DNA from: Lichenostomus cassidix
Lineage: Eukaryota > Chordata > Aves > Passeriformes > Meliphagidae
DNA: 64,000 nt
Reading direction: 5' to 3'
NCBI GenBank assembly: GCA_008360975.2
Contig: CM039211.1
Span: 73,637,663 to 73,701,662, forward strand
The position numbers and the translations under genes are program-made. Under the pieces are notes generated by a model. That model made no database searches. It saw only the letters and a program-made list of their open reading frames with translations, and had not been told where the DNA came from. How positions within the stretch are numbered: position 1 is the first letter of the stretch; each line of letters begins with the position of its first letter. Positions 39,643-52,016 of this stretch are shown here, piece by piece.

Positions 39643-39745
39643 GAGAATCTCAGAGTCACAAAATATTCTGATCTGGAAGGGACTCCACAAGGATCATGGA
39701 GTCCAACTCTTCAGCCCATACAGGGATCAGAGGAGGCAAAAATCC
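39643..39745 (-). mobile_element. CR1 LINE 3' end, inverted, short
   Basis: agaatctcagagtcacaaaa, tattctgatctggaagggac and ggatcatggagtccaactct form an inverted CR1 terminus of a subfamily different from the abundant one. Confidence 0.75.
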
Positions 39746-41166
39746 CAAAGTCAGGGCAATCTACAACAGAGGACATCCAACACAAAGTGAACCCTGGATC
39801 TTACTAGGAAACATTTATTACTTCTATTTTTAACTTCCAGCAGCTGCTTGTGATAGATTTACACAAATCTAACAATTTTCATGCTTTGCTGGAACACGAT
39901 ACAAATTACCCAACATTATGAAGTTGTATTTTACTGAACTTTTAAGCGCACTACATTGAATATTCCCAGCTCATTCTTTCACAGAAAACAGTCTTCAGAA
40001 TCTAAAACAATTGGCTGTCTCTGCTCAGAATAGGATTAGGAAAAAGCCTGCATGGAAATGGAATTAATTCTCACATTAAGGAAGGAGTCATTAGAGCATC
40101 TGGTGAGGTTTAAATTATGACTGTCTATTCAGTTGTATTGCTAAGCAGATTTTAAGTGTTTCAGAGCTACTTAATTTAGAAACCTATACCCTGAAATACT
40201 TCATGTAATATAAAGCACTACCTTGGATTTATGCTTTTCCTGTGCAGAAAACACTTTTTCATTAAGATGCTTGTACTCTGATGGTAGAAGCAGAATAGCA
40301 GTATAAACATACATATTCTACTTTGGCATCATGGAACAAAGCTGGGTCCATCACTGCTGGCTAAATTCAATAAATGTGGGTAAGCAGACTTCCTAAGGTA
40401 GAAAAAGGAAGGACCATATATGACTCAAACATCAACTTCTTAAGAAATATGTGTATTTTTATTGCTTTCCTTGATAATTGAAACTTTATAGCTAATCTGT
40501 GTATTTTGAGAGGAAATCAGGTTAAAATTCCTCCTTTATGGTGTTTAAACCTGCCAAGGAACCCAAGGCTGTAAAGCTCCTGAGAAGAAAATGCAGCAAA
40601 GTTTAACAGGAGACAAGCTGCTCCTGCAGCTGGCTCTTCCTTTCAGTCTGCCCATGTCCTAGTCCCAGAGGACATTTTACAGCAGATTTTAATACAGTTT
40701 TTAAGTAGAGTCTTTTGATTTATAAGTAATCATGACCACTGCGACGAATTAAATTCCAGTCTTGGTGGTTGTTTTTGCCTCTTGTCCAGATGTACAGTTT
40801 TCTAGCTCCAGAATAAGATCCTCTTTTGGTAATACTCCTCTTGTTTTCCTGGTTCTTTTTCAAATCTAAAGTCACCTCCTTCATTACAATTTGCACTTAC
40901 AATAATATGGAGTGTCTGGCTACAATAAGACAATAGCTTAAAAGCAACAGCACAGATAGTATATATCAAATAGCCCTTATTCCCTTTTTTTTGTTTCTTC
41001 ATTTGACGAGTATGACCATTTTCTCTATCAACCCTTACATTATTTGCAGGCAGAGCAACCCTGCTGGCACCCAATGGCTGGAATAAACAGCATCCTTCTC
41101 TTTGCTATCCTACCAGACTAACATGTCTACAATTCTGCAAATGCACTGAGGCCTCAGACTAACTTA

Positions 41167-41340
41167 CAGAATCAATGAACTACTGAACCATGTAGGTTGG
41201 TTTCCCATTAGGGTTGGAAAAGCCCTTGAAGACCATTGAGTCCAACCATTCCCCAGCATTGCCAAGGCCACCACTGACACATGTCCCCAAACGCCACATG
41301 GAAATGGCTTTTAAACACCTCCAGGCATGGGGACTCCAAT
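41167..41340 (-). mobile_element. CR1 LINE 3' region, inverted
   Basis: gggttggaaaagcccttgaa, accattgagtccaaccattc, tgtccccaaacgccacatgg and ttttaaacacctccaggcat. A short sense-oriented CR1-like phrase, agctggacttgatgatcttc, follows directly at 41341. Confidence 0.8.
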
Positions 41341-42952
41341 AGCTGGACTTGATGATCTTCCACTGCGACAGAATTGCCTTTCCCTGTTTTCTGCCATTCA
41401 CCCCTTTGCCTTCTTTCTACACGTCAGTGTCAAGCAGCAGCACAAATCTGTCTGCCTCCAATAAGAATATCACAGCTAAAAATCAAGGAGCAATGTTAAA
41501 GTCATGTTGTAACTACGCATGTTGAGAGACATGAGAAATAAGGCTCCCAAATGTTAGAGGACCCTGCTCAAGTGCTGCATTAAATGAGTGAAACTCTTGG
41601 GTCTTGAGACTAGTGAGATAACCACTTCCTGCCCCAAATATAACCAGGGGAACACATCCCACTTTGGGCTCCAGAAACAGCAGCAGAATAAAAGAGAACA
41701 AAATCAGAGCCCAGGATCCCAGGAAGAAGCTCTGAAGTGTAAAACGAAGTATCATGGTAAGAGCTAGACCAAGTTTTTGAGTATCAGAGAAGTGTATTTC
41801 ACACTACACCAGGATCTCCAATTTGATAACATTTCAAATGCTTGGAAAACTCAGACTTCATGTCTATGACTTGAGAAATGAACACAGCCAGTATTTAAGA
41901 CAATGTGTGTGGCAAGCAAGGGGAAAATAGCTCCATTTCAAACTCTGAACCCTCTTTACTTCTGCCAAGGTATGAAAAGAGGGCAAGTATCAGGCAGGTG
42001 AAAGGCACCAACACAATGCATTCATTCTGGTAACCTGTCCTACTTTTACCACCAACCATTTTCAAAAGAGAAGTGTCTTGGACAGAATGAAATCCTTAAG
42101 AACAAGCTGTATGTCATGTTAACCCAGTCCTTGACAAAGTGTACAGGTACACAATTATTATTTTTGGCTAGCAGTCTGTACCTGACAAGCCCTGTAACAA
42201 TTTATTCCAGATCACATTAAAAAGGACCTTCCCAGTTTCCCCTGGAGCGTGGAGCAGGGCTGGCTGCCAAGATGAGAAGGATGCCTGGCACAGGGTTACC
42301 TGCCTTTACAATGTACTCTGCAGCACAGAAACACAATAGGAAAGACCAACTTCAATATCTACTTCTTTAAAGTTGTGGCATTGCTTTAGAACCAGAGCAG
42401 ATACTGACTTTTATTACTATACAGGATAATAAACTTTATCAGTTGAAAAGCATTGATCTAGGCTTTATTGTCCATATTTGCAGGGTTTTGTCCCAAAATG
42501 GTCATTGCATCATGTCTAATTTAAAAAACAGACCTTTTGCCAAATATGCAGGAAGAAGTTGAAAATCCATGCTGCACAGTACTTGAGAACCAACACTCAG
42601 TGCATTTTTATAATACATGGATACATGTATGGATACATGACTGAATTTGTAATTCACACAAATCCCTGACAACCTTCTGTTTGGAATGCTGTTAAGAAGA
42701 GCAAAAGGCAGAAGTTTCTCAGACAGAGAAACTAGTATTTTTTCTGTCCATTCAAAACAGGTTCAAATATAGAGCAAGTAAGATTTATTCTGGGATTATT
42801 TAGTTATTCAGTTATCACTTCTGCTATTTAGTTCATTGGTATCTACTAAGGCATGTAAAATTAAAGTTTCTGTACTACTAAGGCATACAAAATACACATT
42901 TCCCTACTGAGTTTCAGTAAAAATGATTTTCCAGCAGAGCCTTTATATTTAC

Positions 42953-43047
42953 CTGATGATCCTCTGAGCAGCATACTGATGAAGCGAGCGGAACTGTGCT
43001 GACATATTTGCTAAGGCTGCCAGACAATTTGTATGAAGGTATTTGTC
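42953..43047 (-). CDS. DYM: DYM (dymeclin) internal coding exon, human exon 13 equivalent
   Basis: This is a 95-nt exon starting on a codon boundary and ending two bases (AG) into a Ser codon. The acceptor is ctttctgacag and the donor is ATCAG|gtaaat. It reads [19 protein letters not shown], then [12 protein letters not shown], equivalent to human residues about 456-486. In human this segment includes Asn469, where a missense change has been reported in disease (from memory), and the Asn is conserved here. A 120-codon open frame at 42914-43276 covers the same DNA in the wrong frame and is not the gene product. This is the last dymeclin exon I can find; the next should begin with one base completing Ser and continue LFSLL. 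Confidence 0.95.
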
Positions 43048-44330
43048 CTGTCAGAAAGAAGAGGAAAGATAAAAAAACCAACACACCAAACTGTTCGTTG
43101 GACACATAGTGACACCACTTGCAGGCATCATTCAAAAGACTGAGTAATATATGTTGTTTTAAAAGCACAGAGCAGAAATGCAAAGTGTGTATGTTTGCTG
43201 ATGTTTTAACATGTTTTCTTAAAATATAAGGCTTATAAAAGAGTGATTCCATACCAATTTCAGTGTGTGTGTGCATATATATAAATATATATGTATAGAC
43301 AAATATGTATATGTCTTCCTGTGCTCATTTACAATGGGACCACAGCTGTAACAAATACAGGAAGTAATTTTCCTCCTCTCTACCTTCCTCTCTCTCCCTC
43401 TTGTAGTCTTATCCTAAAACTTTCTACTTCATAACTCATCTCCCTGTTAACTCTTTCACAGCATTTTATATATCCCACAACTATAACCATTCCATACTTC
43501 AGAACACTGGTCCTCCTCAGCATCCCTGAAACCATTTGACCAGATAAGCATTTAACTGATGGCCCTGACAAAGTCAAGGGCTTTCAAAGAATGAAACTTG
43601 TCCATTTATCCTATCCAAAAGGGATTCATTTCTGTATTCAAGCCTAAAATAGTCCTTTACATAACAGATTCTAAATACTACAAAATTTGTTCTCATTCTT
43701 TCCAATTCTTTTGATTATAAAAGGAAAATTCTTAATTCTTCCAGTTTAAAATATATTTTATTTTTTGGCTACTGTTTAATGTAAAAAATTCTGTGCCTTT
43801 AATTGTTGAAAATATTCAGAAGTGCGTAATACTATGTTTGTGTTTGCAAAAAAGGTAAAAAAGCAAATGCTTGAAAAATGCCCAAAATCAATCTAGGCTA
43901 TTAGGCTCTAAAGTTAAAGCAGTTTTGGTTTGCCAGAACTCAAAACGGTCTTGTGGCCCAGTCCCTGTCAATACTTCCTAAAAACACTAATGATAAATAG
44001 ACCTGAAAGTCATTTGAGAGATTCAACAGCCTATAATGCATCATTGCTTCTAGCAAAATCAAGGAACTCTTTCTCCTTATATGAAGATGAGTTTGATGCC
44101 TGAATTGAAGCGTTTAGAGAACTGTACTTAATGAACTGGATGACCACACAGAAATTGCATAAGAAGTTCAGAAGCACTTAGAAAATACAGCTGATCTGTC
44201 CATGTTCTTCCCTCCTCCAAATTCAGATGCCAGCTGGTTGCAGCAGAATGAATAAAATCATCTCCCCTATTTGAAATTGAATTCAAGCTGCTGATGTTAG
44301 GAATTCACAAGTGCTCCAGGTAAGTCTTAC
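43048..44330 (-). other. DYM: DYM intron 12
   Basis: This is a 1283-bp intron bounded by gtaaga at 44330 and an acceptor ending gacag at 43048. It contains a short GT/AT-rich simple stretch (43263-43313) and a CT-rich tract around 43371-43401. I see no CR1 copy and no other gene in it. Confidence 0.9.
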
Positions 44331-44444
44331 CCTTGTCCGTGTCATGTTGTACTGGATGGTTCTTATCACAACCAGTATCAGAAGACTCCCAAGTGAGATT
44401 TCTGTTAGGACACGCTCAGCATACCAAGTGATATTTTTCAGTAT
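44331..44444 (-). CDS. DYM: DYM (dymeclin) internal coding exon, human exon 12 equivalent
   Basis: This is a 114-nt, 38-codon exon with phase 0 at both ends. The acceptor is ttttcttttgcag and the donor is AGG|gtaaga. It encodes [20 protein letters not shown] followed by [18 protein letters not shown], equivalent to human residues about 418-455. The human protein has WYSERV where this bird has WYAERV; the rest I compared is the same. The LLILVVI run is a further hydrophobic segment. The next exon (43047-42953) follows after a short intron of 1283 bp, the most compact part of the gene here. Confidence 0.96.
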
Positions 44445-45328
44445 CTGCAAAAGAAAAAAATAAAAGAACAAGGTTCTTCAGTACCCAGGTCTGCATAAGA
44501 ACACAGGAAGCTGTCTGGAATCTCACATTCCTTAAGACATGAATATTAGTTTCCAGCCTCAAATGTGACTTAATTTTTGTATTCCAAAGCATAATTAAAA
44601 CAAAACTTGAAAGTCAGACCTCTGCAGCATTATCACCTAGTACATCTCAACCATGTTAAGTCATGTGGAAACACACCAAGTGTAGAAAGACGATTACATT
44701 TGGCACTTCACTAATTTCTACGTCCTGTGCCACCACACTCATATAGTCATTTTGATCTTACCTTTTACACTTTATAAAGTCTCCATTTACACTCAAGACA
44801 TCTGAATAATTCTGCCAATGCCTTGCCATTTTCCCTCATCAAGGGCTGGGCAAGAGGCAGCACACAGAAGCTCTGACTCATAGGCATGAGCACACACACT
44901 GAAGGTCAGGGGGGCAAATCCACAGGGGAAGTGCTGGCTTCACTATGAAGACTTTCTCTTGACAGGTATGAAGTCTCTTCCCCTAACACTTAGAGAAAGT
45001 CATCAGCTAGATTAGGAACTTCATAGCTTTCACTGCCCTGCACTATCAGGGTGGATGAAGTTAACCACCATTTCCAAGCTTATTAAAGAAGGAGAATCAA
45101 TCCACTCTTTCCTTGCATTCAGCCAACCTCCATGGAAGAAACACATGTACACAACACCCTGCCTTAAAGGACTGGTAAAAATGACTCCACAGGAACTGTC
45201 CTAAAAACATGAAAAAGATTCTCTATAAATTCAGGGCTATTTTTAGTCAAAATATAAATATGGTTAGCAAAGACTATTGCACACAAAGCTATCTCTCTGT
45301 ATAACTTCAGGTAGCAAAAAGATACTTC

Positions 45329-45637
45329 AGGAGAGCTGCAGAGGGACTGGGGACAAGGCATGGAGGGACAGGACACAGGGAATGGCTTCCCAGTGCCAGA
45401 GGGCAGGGAGAGATGGGATATTGGGAAGGCATTATTCCTGGTGAGGGTGGTGAGGCCCTGGCACAGGGTGCCCAGAGAAGCTGTGGCTGCCCCTGGATCC
45501 CTGGCAGTGTTCAAGGCCAGGCTGGACAGGGCTTGGAGCAACCTGGGATAGTGGAAGGTGTCCCTGCCCATGGAAAATGTGCCCTGAGATGAGCTTTAAC
45601 ATTGTTTCCAACCCAAACCATCCTGGGATTCTGTGCC
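45329..45637 (+). mobile_element. Young-subfamily CR1 LINE
   Basis: ggagagctgcagagggactg through gagatgggatattgggaagg and ggataatggaagg-type blocks to the tail catcctgggattctgtg, about 310 bp. Confidence 0.92.
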
Positions 45638-46636
45638 TCTGGAAACTTCTTCACAGTACAAGAGTCATTTGAAATAGCATTCTGATTATGATACATGTTA
45701 ATTGGAAGCTAATACATTTTGAGACATAGAAATGATTTCTTTACTAAATATGAAGATACAAAATAGAAGTTCAGATCATTGAAATAAATTTTAAAATAAT
45801 TTTTTAAAAGCTTCTCCGTTATCCATGCTGCACAGTACTTGGCTCTTTTCCAGCACCTTCCTATTTCCCACAATGAAGCTAAAATGAAGCTAATGACTGT
45901 AACCTATGGATGGGAAAAATATTATTTCATGGTAAAGGTGATAAAGCATCTCTGGGTACTGGCTCAGCTGTGGTGGTTGGTGGTAAACACCTTTTGCTAA
46001 AAGGATCAAAAAATCAGAATAGGAGGAAGACGGAAAGACTTGAGAGGTATTCAAGGGGAGAATGGTCAAGGCTGAGGAACAAATAGGAAACATGAAATCA
46101 CTACAAGAAAGGTTTCCACAAATAGCAGGCGATGAGTGGATGCGGAAACCAGTATAATTTCTGGTTATAACAAGTCACTAATACTATTTTAAGACATTGT
46201 GATGATGGTATAAATGAAAACAAGTCATCCAAGGAGTTTCAGTAAACAAGGACAACTAGTTGAGATGAACGACATAGATGATTAACAGGAAATGCCTGAA
46301 AGACAAAGAACAATCCACACATATTTTCACAGAAAAAGGCAACTGAAGATTTCAAAAGCTTTTAGTGCAAGTAATTAATGAATTACATGTAACTTCACTG
46401 AAGATACTCTGCTAGAGGAGAACTTGATCATCCCAAGGCCTCTAAGCATAAACATATGGTCAGCTATAGCAAGTTCATGGGTTACTTCACAAACGCAAAA
46501 TGCTAAAATAAGTGTAGACAGTCATCATGGTTGCCTTAACTGTAATTTCTTAATAACAGCTTATTTATGACTATGCGAATATAGCAATTCTCAAGAGAAG
46601 ATTTTATATAAAGACATAAATTAACCACTTTGACAA

Positions 46637-46679
46637 ATATCTCAAGCAAATATCTCAAGCTCAAATATCTCAAGCTCAG
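46637..46679. repeat. Short tandem repeat
   Basis: caaatatctcaag is repeated three times with ct spacers, a 15-17 bp period. Confidence 0.8.
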
Positions 46680-47538
46680 CACTGAACCCTCCAGAAGAAA
46701 AACATATTGTTATTTGAAGAATAGAGTATATGATCATTAAATAATGGTTACTCTCTGTAATACATAAATATAACAGGGATAAGCTGTGGTCGCACATTTC
46801 ATTTCCTGACTTTTAAATGCTTATTGAAAATTTAACAAACTTTTTAAAAAGCAAAATACAGCTATGAAAATGGGTGGTATAAAATACTATTTGTTTTGAC
46901 ATGGCCCACAATGTAAATTCAAACCAACAGCACATAAAGGGACATATTTCCTGATTATTATTGAGAAGAAATAATTTCACTCAATTTGCTCTGAAACGAT
47001 TCCCAAGGGTTTGGGGTTTTTTTCCCCTCTTAGACAAAATACACTTACCCTGGCCAAAAAACCATCAACATAACTGATTAAATTTCTAATAAGTTACTTT
47101 TTGTAGTCTCTGATTTATGAGTGAAATAGCAAAGCAACCTCCTCCCACAAATAAAACAATCCCCATGTTTCCTCCCACCCTCTTTGGTGCTATTTTGTGG
47201 GGCACATCCCTATACTTCACCAACCAAAGTGGAAGTTCCTGACTCACACTGGTCTGGAAGTGAGGAGCAGATCCCATCGTGTGCTCTCTCCCACAGGGTG
47301 TCCCAATCGGACAAGAGGAATGGGACTGGGACAAATTAAGTAATCTCAAGTAGTACCTTGAGTGCTCCAACATCTCCAACCACATCTTTTTCATGGATCT
47401 CTGTTCTACATAAAAGCCACAACCCTTTGCATGTTCCCTCCTTGAAGCTTATTCTCACCTCCTCACCCTCCCAGACCCCATTCCTTCTCAGCTCTTTCTT
47501 TTACCCACTTCCACCATCCCTACCCACATTTTATCATC

Positions 47539-47795
47539 ACAGAATCATGGAATGGTTTGTGTTAGAAGGGACTGTAAAGCTCAACCCACCTTCCACTGTC
47601 CCAGGTTGCTCCAAGCCCTGTCCAGCCTGGCCTGGGACACTACCAGGGATCCAGGGGCAGCCACAGCTTCTCTGGGCACCCTGTGCCAGGGCCTCACCAC
47701 CTTCACAGCCAGGAATTCCTTCCCAATATCTCACCTAACCCTGTCCTCTGGCAGTGGGAAGCCACTCTCCTTTGTCGTACCTTGTCCATCCCAGT
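47539..47795 (-). mobile_element. Young-subfamily CR1 LINE, inverted
   Basis: cacagaatcatggaatggtt, then ttccactgtcccaggttgct and onward to ctctggcagtgggaagccac. The block between aagctcaaccc and accttcc is shortened relative to sister copies. Confidence 0.9.
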
Positions 47796-48032
47796 CTCTC
47801 ATCAAAGGAAATCTGACTTCACCTTCCCCAGCTTTCTGTCACTCTGTTCCTATCCTGCCTTTTTAGTCATTTCTTTGTTCAGCATTCCAAAATCTCACCA
47901 ACTTCTTGTTTAACTCTTGTCCCTCTTCCCCGCTGCACTGTCACATGTTCCATGTACAGCCAGCCCCAGCCTATTCCAAATTTCTCCTAACTGCTGTCAC
48001 ATCAGGGCTCCTGCTCCTGTACACTTTCTTCA

Positions 48033-48144
48033 ATGCATGGATGTGAGACTTGGGGACATGAGTCAGTGGTGGCCTTGGCAATGCTGGGGGAATGATTGGG
48101 CTCAATAGTCTTGCAGAGCTTTTCCAAGCCAAATGGTTCTGTGT
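48033..48144 (+). mobile_element. CR1 LINE 3' end, older subfamily
   Basis: catggatgtgagacttgggg, gtggtggccttggcaatgct and the tail ccaaatggttctgtgtgg. Confidence 0.8.
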
Positions 48145-51100
48145 GGTTTCAACCCCTGCCAAGCAGCAACAGGAACATTCCCGGGAGTACAGTCCCATCC
48201 CACGGGAGCTGGGGGCCACACTTGCACAAGCTGCAGCTCATCCCTGCCTATCTCAGCTGAAAACATGATCCCTGGGCAGCAGAGGATGCACACAGCCCAG
48301 ATGGCTCTGGGAGCAGCAAAATGAGAATATTCAGTTTCCATGGACGTCAGGCCACCTCCGGCTATGTCTCTGTTGCACAGATGGAAACAGACTGCTCCTC
48401 GTGACCCAGAGATTGATAATTTGGTCACATTTAGTCATATTATCAGCAGCAGAGCTCTAGCACAAAGGCCACCTGCCAAATTTCAAATTCTAAATGCAAA
48501 ACATGAAGTTACCAGGGCTCGTTAAATAACACATTGACAGCCGCAAGCATGGACAAAGACATGTTAATGCTCCAGTCTCACCCCTGAAACCTTCAGTGGT
48601 TCTCCCTGAAACTCTGAAAACACCAGCCCGGGAAAAATGACAGTTACTGAGATAACTATTCCTTGAAATAGTACACTACTCTTAAAAAAAACAGATAAAT
48701 TCAAGATTATAAAGTTACATACCAGAACCTGTTACCTCTCCTCCACACTGAGGAAAGCAACCTGAGTTGGTAGGCAGTGAAATGGCTATTTCAAAAACAA
48801 CAGCAACCACCACCATCCATTCTGGGTTTCAGAAGCACAAAGCATGAAAATACATTAAATTTCAAAATCATCTACTTGGAACCACTGCCCTCACTGACCA
48901 ATCTCATTGGTTTGCAGATAACATTAAAAAGGGGGGGGAAAAAAAAAGCTTAGTCCTGGGGTGGTCTTGTGGTCTTGCAAGAATAATTTTAAAAGAAATT
49001 AAAATGTTTTGATTAATTTTTCTTTTGAATACCAGGCTCTTCAATAGCTACCACTTAGGGAGCACAAGCTGCAGATGCAAAGAGCAGGAACTCAGTTCTA
49101 CATATACTAAGCAGTGAGATTCTCAGTCTCCCACAACTTTGCTCATGAGATATTTTTTAACACACTAAAAATAAACACAGTTAAATCATGATTTACAGTC
49201 TACCACCATTTACTACAGCATAAAGTGCTACAGTAGCACAGCAAGGTTACATAAAATACTGTATGATGTTATGTTAATTTCTGATCTAATTTTATTCAGA
49301 ATTTCATAAATTGGAGACAAAAGATCACCAATACTTGTCCCTCTGGGGAATTCTTGCCTTTACTTGTTTACTCTGCTATTATAATTATTGTTATTATTAG
49401 TAAAAAAAATTGAGTTCTGTGTGGTTACAGTGACCCAACTGCATTAAACCAATTGCAGGAACAGGACCCATGATTTTGATCATATTTTCCAGGCAGTTAA
49501 GACCACATCCATTTTAAATAAAAAATGCTCCAGCATCCTACAGCTGTCAAAAAGGGTTCCTGTGGTTTCCTGAGCTCCTTACCAGTCAGTATAATCACCA
49601 GATTTATAAAACTTTGCTTACTAAAATTAATCTTAAAAATCAATAAATAAATGTGGATTAAATGCCACAAAGGAAAATAGCCCATAAATGAACTGTACAG
49701 TCATGGTTCTTATAAGAACAGTACACAGGATACACAGCAGAGAGAAAAACAGGCTGATCTAAAATACAGCACAACTTTTTTTCTCCGTGTTTTACTCAAG
49801 TGATGGAGGAAAAAATAATCCTGCTGCAACTGCTAAAATTTGGTATGTATTTGCAGTGAATGGGGTTTGTGAAACTGATGCTAGATGCTCATGTTTTACA
49901 GAAAGGCCTACACCAAGTTTTGGACTCCCATAATTTTGCAGACCTATAATACCTTCTTAAGCTTCAGGAGATGTGGAGTCAATATTTAAGAAAGTATGAG
50001 ACTCATTTCTTACTTAATACTCTAGTTTTTAAACCGTAACTTGCTTATTCATACTTGAAAACATCCATTTAATTAATTCAAAGACATGGGTGAGGGGAAT
50101 AGAGTTATCAGTGTAATTTTGAAACGTTTTTTTCCTTACACTTATTTCCCTTCTTGAGCTCTCTAGGAATGTGTAGGAGAGGCTCACACAGACACACCTG
50201 CAGGCTCAGGTACCTTACAGCCATCTCTCATTATCCACCTAAGAAGCAAATGCAGCAAAACTCTGGTCACACAGCACTAGGGACAAATGGAGCCAGGCTC
50301 TACAGAGCAGGAAAATACAACCACAGAGGAAAAGAAAGAAGCAGTTAGTGAACATCTGAAGTAAAATCAAAAAAGTTGTGAAGAAAATGGAAGAAGCAAA
50401 GGCATGACTGAAAAAAGGATTAGTGCAGGGTAAAAGAAACGAGGTGGGGTTAGTGATTTTATAAAGACAGAAGTAGTAAACCAATATCCACATTACACAG
50501 CAAACACTATAACACTATTGGCAGAGTTAGCTGAAAGGCAGGAATAAACCGGACAAGAAAACCCGATTTATGTTTTCATTCCACAGCTGGATCCTCATTA
50601 AGGAATTTTAGGGAAATCTTCCACTTTTACTCATCCAGTAAGGAATTTATTGAAAGACTGCGTGTAAAGCCTCTAAAATGAATGAAGAGCGATAGGGGAA
50701 GAGACTGAGGCAGGAATGATACTTTGTCTGCTGTACTCCAACTCACAACAAGCCAAAGTTATGAGAGGTTAGATGACTCAGTGGCACAGAACCCAGAAAT
50801 ACTCATCACACACGTACAACTCTGGTGCACATATACAGGTTCAAGGCACACTAAACTGAAGGCAGGAAAAAGCTTCAGAAAAATATTTCAGTCATCTGCA
50901 TGGTTACTGTAGGTGCTCCTCCTAAAAGCAGCTTCCAAAAAGGTATTCCCAGGAAACTGCATTTAAATAATCTTTTCATGCTTTCTACACACAGAGCTAT
51001 ACTAAATAATCTGAAATTTTACAGAATAAATACGGTAAGCCTCTACTTCTTGGCACCAAGGAAGAATGCCAGCTCCCCCCAAAATAGGCTGGAAATTTAC

Positions 51101-51168
51101 CTGGGAGACAGTTCTGTTCAGCATCGAAACCTTGAAACTTGCTTCCAGTGTTTTGCATTTCAATAGTT

Positions 51169-51200
51169 TCACAAAGATAATAATTCACAAAGATAATAAT
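51169..51200. repeat. 16-bp tandem duplication
   Basis: ttcacaaagataataa occurs twice head to tail. Confidence 0.9.
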
Positions 51201-51890
51201 TTCCCCAAAAGAGAGTTTCTGTGTCCCAGTCAAAAAATTAAATTACATCAGTGTAGATATCTCATGTATGATCGTAGTTTTAGAAGCTGGGAAACTAGGA
51301 CATAATTGTCCAAGGTATTCTCCTGCACAGATGGTCAAGGTCCATCAAAGCTAGTAAAAATTTGGAGCCTTCTTTATGAACAACATAAAATAGAAATTAA
51401 TCTAACAGAAAGACAGAGAAAGAAGTGCCAAGTAAGGAAGTAACATTTAGTCTGGAAAATACAACTCCAGCTAAAGGCTGCATCAAACTAGTTATGCAAA
51501 GTTTTTCAAGAGAAATAAAAAAGGTTTCCTGTTTTTTTTCCTCTCTTCTAGGCCCTCCACTTCCATGGCAAACATTCAGCACCTTTGAGGCAGCCTGCCC
51601 AGCTACTACTAGGCTAATTTGTAACAGGGAACACCAAAAAAGACAGAAGACAAGATATTTGCAGCATTTTCTCTACAGGAGGGAGTGTGCTTGTTCACTT
51701 CACTTGGGAAAAGTTTTGAAATCAGACTTCAGGGTACTCCTTCTTACAAAAGAAATATGTATATTCCATGAAATTTGGATGAGCCCATACAGCCTCTGCT
51801 GAGGGAACAAATTGTACTTTTATTTACTTAAAAGTAAATATTTAAATGATTTATAGAGCTGAAGGATTATTTACCAAAACAGCAACTCAC

Positions 51891-52016
51891 CACTTCATGA
51901 ATGGATCGGTTGAAGCCATCATCCTCTGTAAGGATCAGCAAAATGATAAGGGCCATGTAAACATGGTGTGAATTCCTTTCTTCAACGTGATACAGAATTT
52001 CAAGAATTGGCAGAAC
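51891..52016 (-). CDS. DYM: DYM (dymeclin) internal coding exon, human exon 11 equivalent
   Basis: This is a 126-nt, 42-codon exon with codon-boundary (phase 0) ends on both sides. It reads [20 protein letters not shown], then [22 protein letters not shown], equivalent to human residues about 376-417. It is too short and lacks a suitable Met, so it is easily missed by open-frame searches. The donor GTG|gtgagt is strong. The acceptor is unusual: the intron ends cgttaaag, with only a short U-run, although a good branch-like sequence (actaaac) lies about 30 nt upstream. The reading frame and the exact fit to both neighbouring exons settle the boundaries. The [10 protein letters not shown] stretch is hydrophobic and was part of the reason dymeclin was first thought to be a multi-pass membrane protein. 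Confidence 0.95.

Larger units (their letters stand above)
1..42952 (-). other. DYM: DYM intron 13, 5' part (continues below position 1)
   Basis: This is non-coding sequence of at least 42.9 kb downstream of exon 13 on the minus strand. I looked for the expected exon 14 peptide (LFSLLSKKHNK onward) and did not find it. The interval holds the CR1 fragments listed separately, one (TG)n run, small tandem duplications and the candidate cassette exon. Stretches in which I see nothing beyond AT-rich unique sequence include 800-2850, 3150-4890, 5280-6780, 7510-8550, 8700-10020, 12260-14600, 14780-16060, 16300-18150, 18300-19830, 20400-22000, 22950-23890, 23950-24940, 25350-26030, 26090-27790, 28560-29850, 30900-33080, 33130-35210, 35480-36310, 36390-37720, 38310-39640, 39780-41160 and 41380-42950. 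Confidence 0.85.
44445..51890 (-). other. DYM: DYM intron 11
   Basis: This is a 7446-bp intron with donor gtgagt at 51890 and acceptor ttttgcag at 44445. It carries three CR1 pieces (45329-45637, 47539-47795, 48033-48144), a GC-rich patch of unknown origin at 48145-48330, a short tandem repeat near 46637-46679, a G8A9 homopurine run at 48931-48947 and a 16-bp duplication near 51169-51200. The remaining stretches (44445-45320, 45640-47530, 48340-51890) show nothing recognisable. Confidence 0.9.

Noticed and set aside
1..42900. Remaining DYM exons (14 onward)
   Set aside because: I scanned the minus strand for the expected peptides (LFSLLSKKHNK, NVIEEVIRMM, ALLYKRDLFEQF) and saw none. The intron probably continues beyond the window.
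42914..43276. 120-codon minus frame containing a [17 protein letters not shown] stretch
   Set aside because: It is the wrong frame over DYM exon 13; the true exon is 43047-42953 with proper splice sites.
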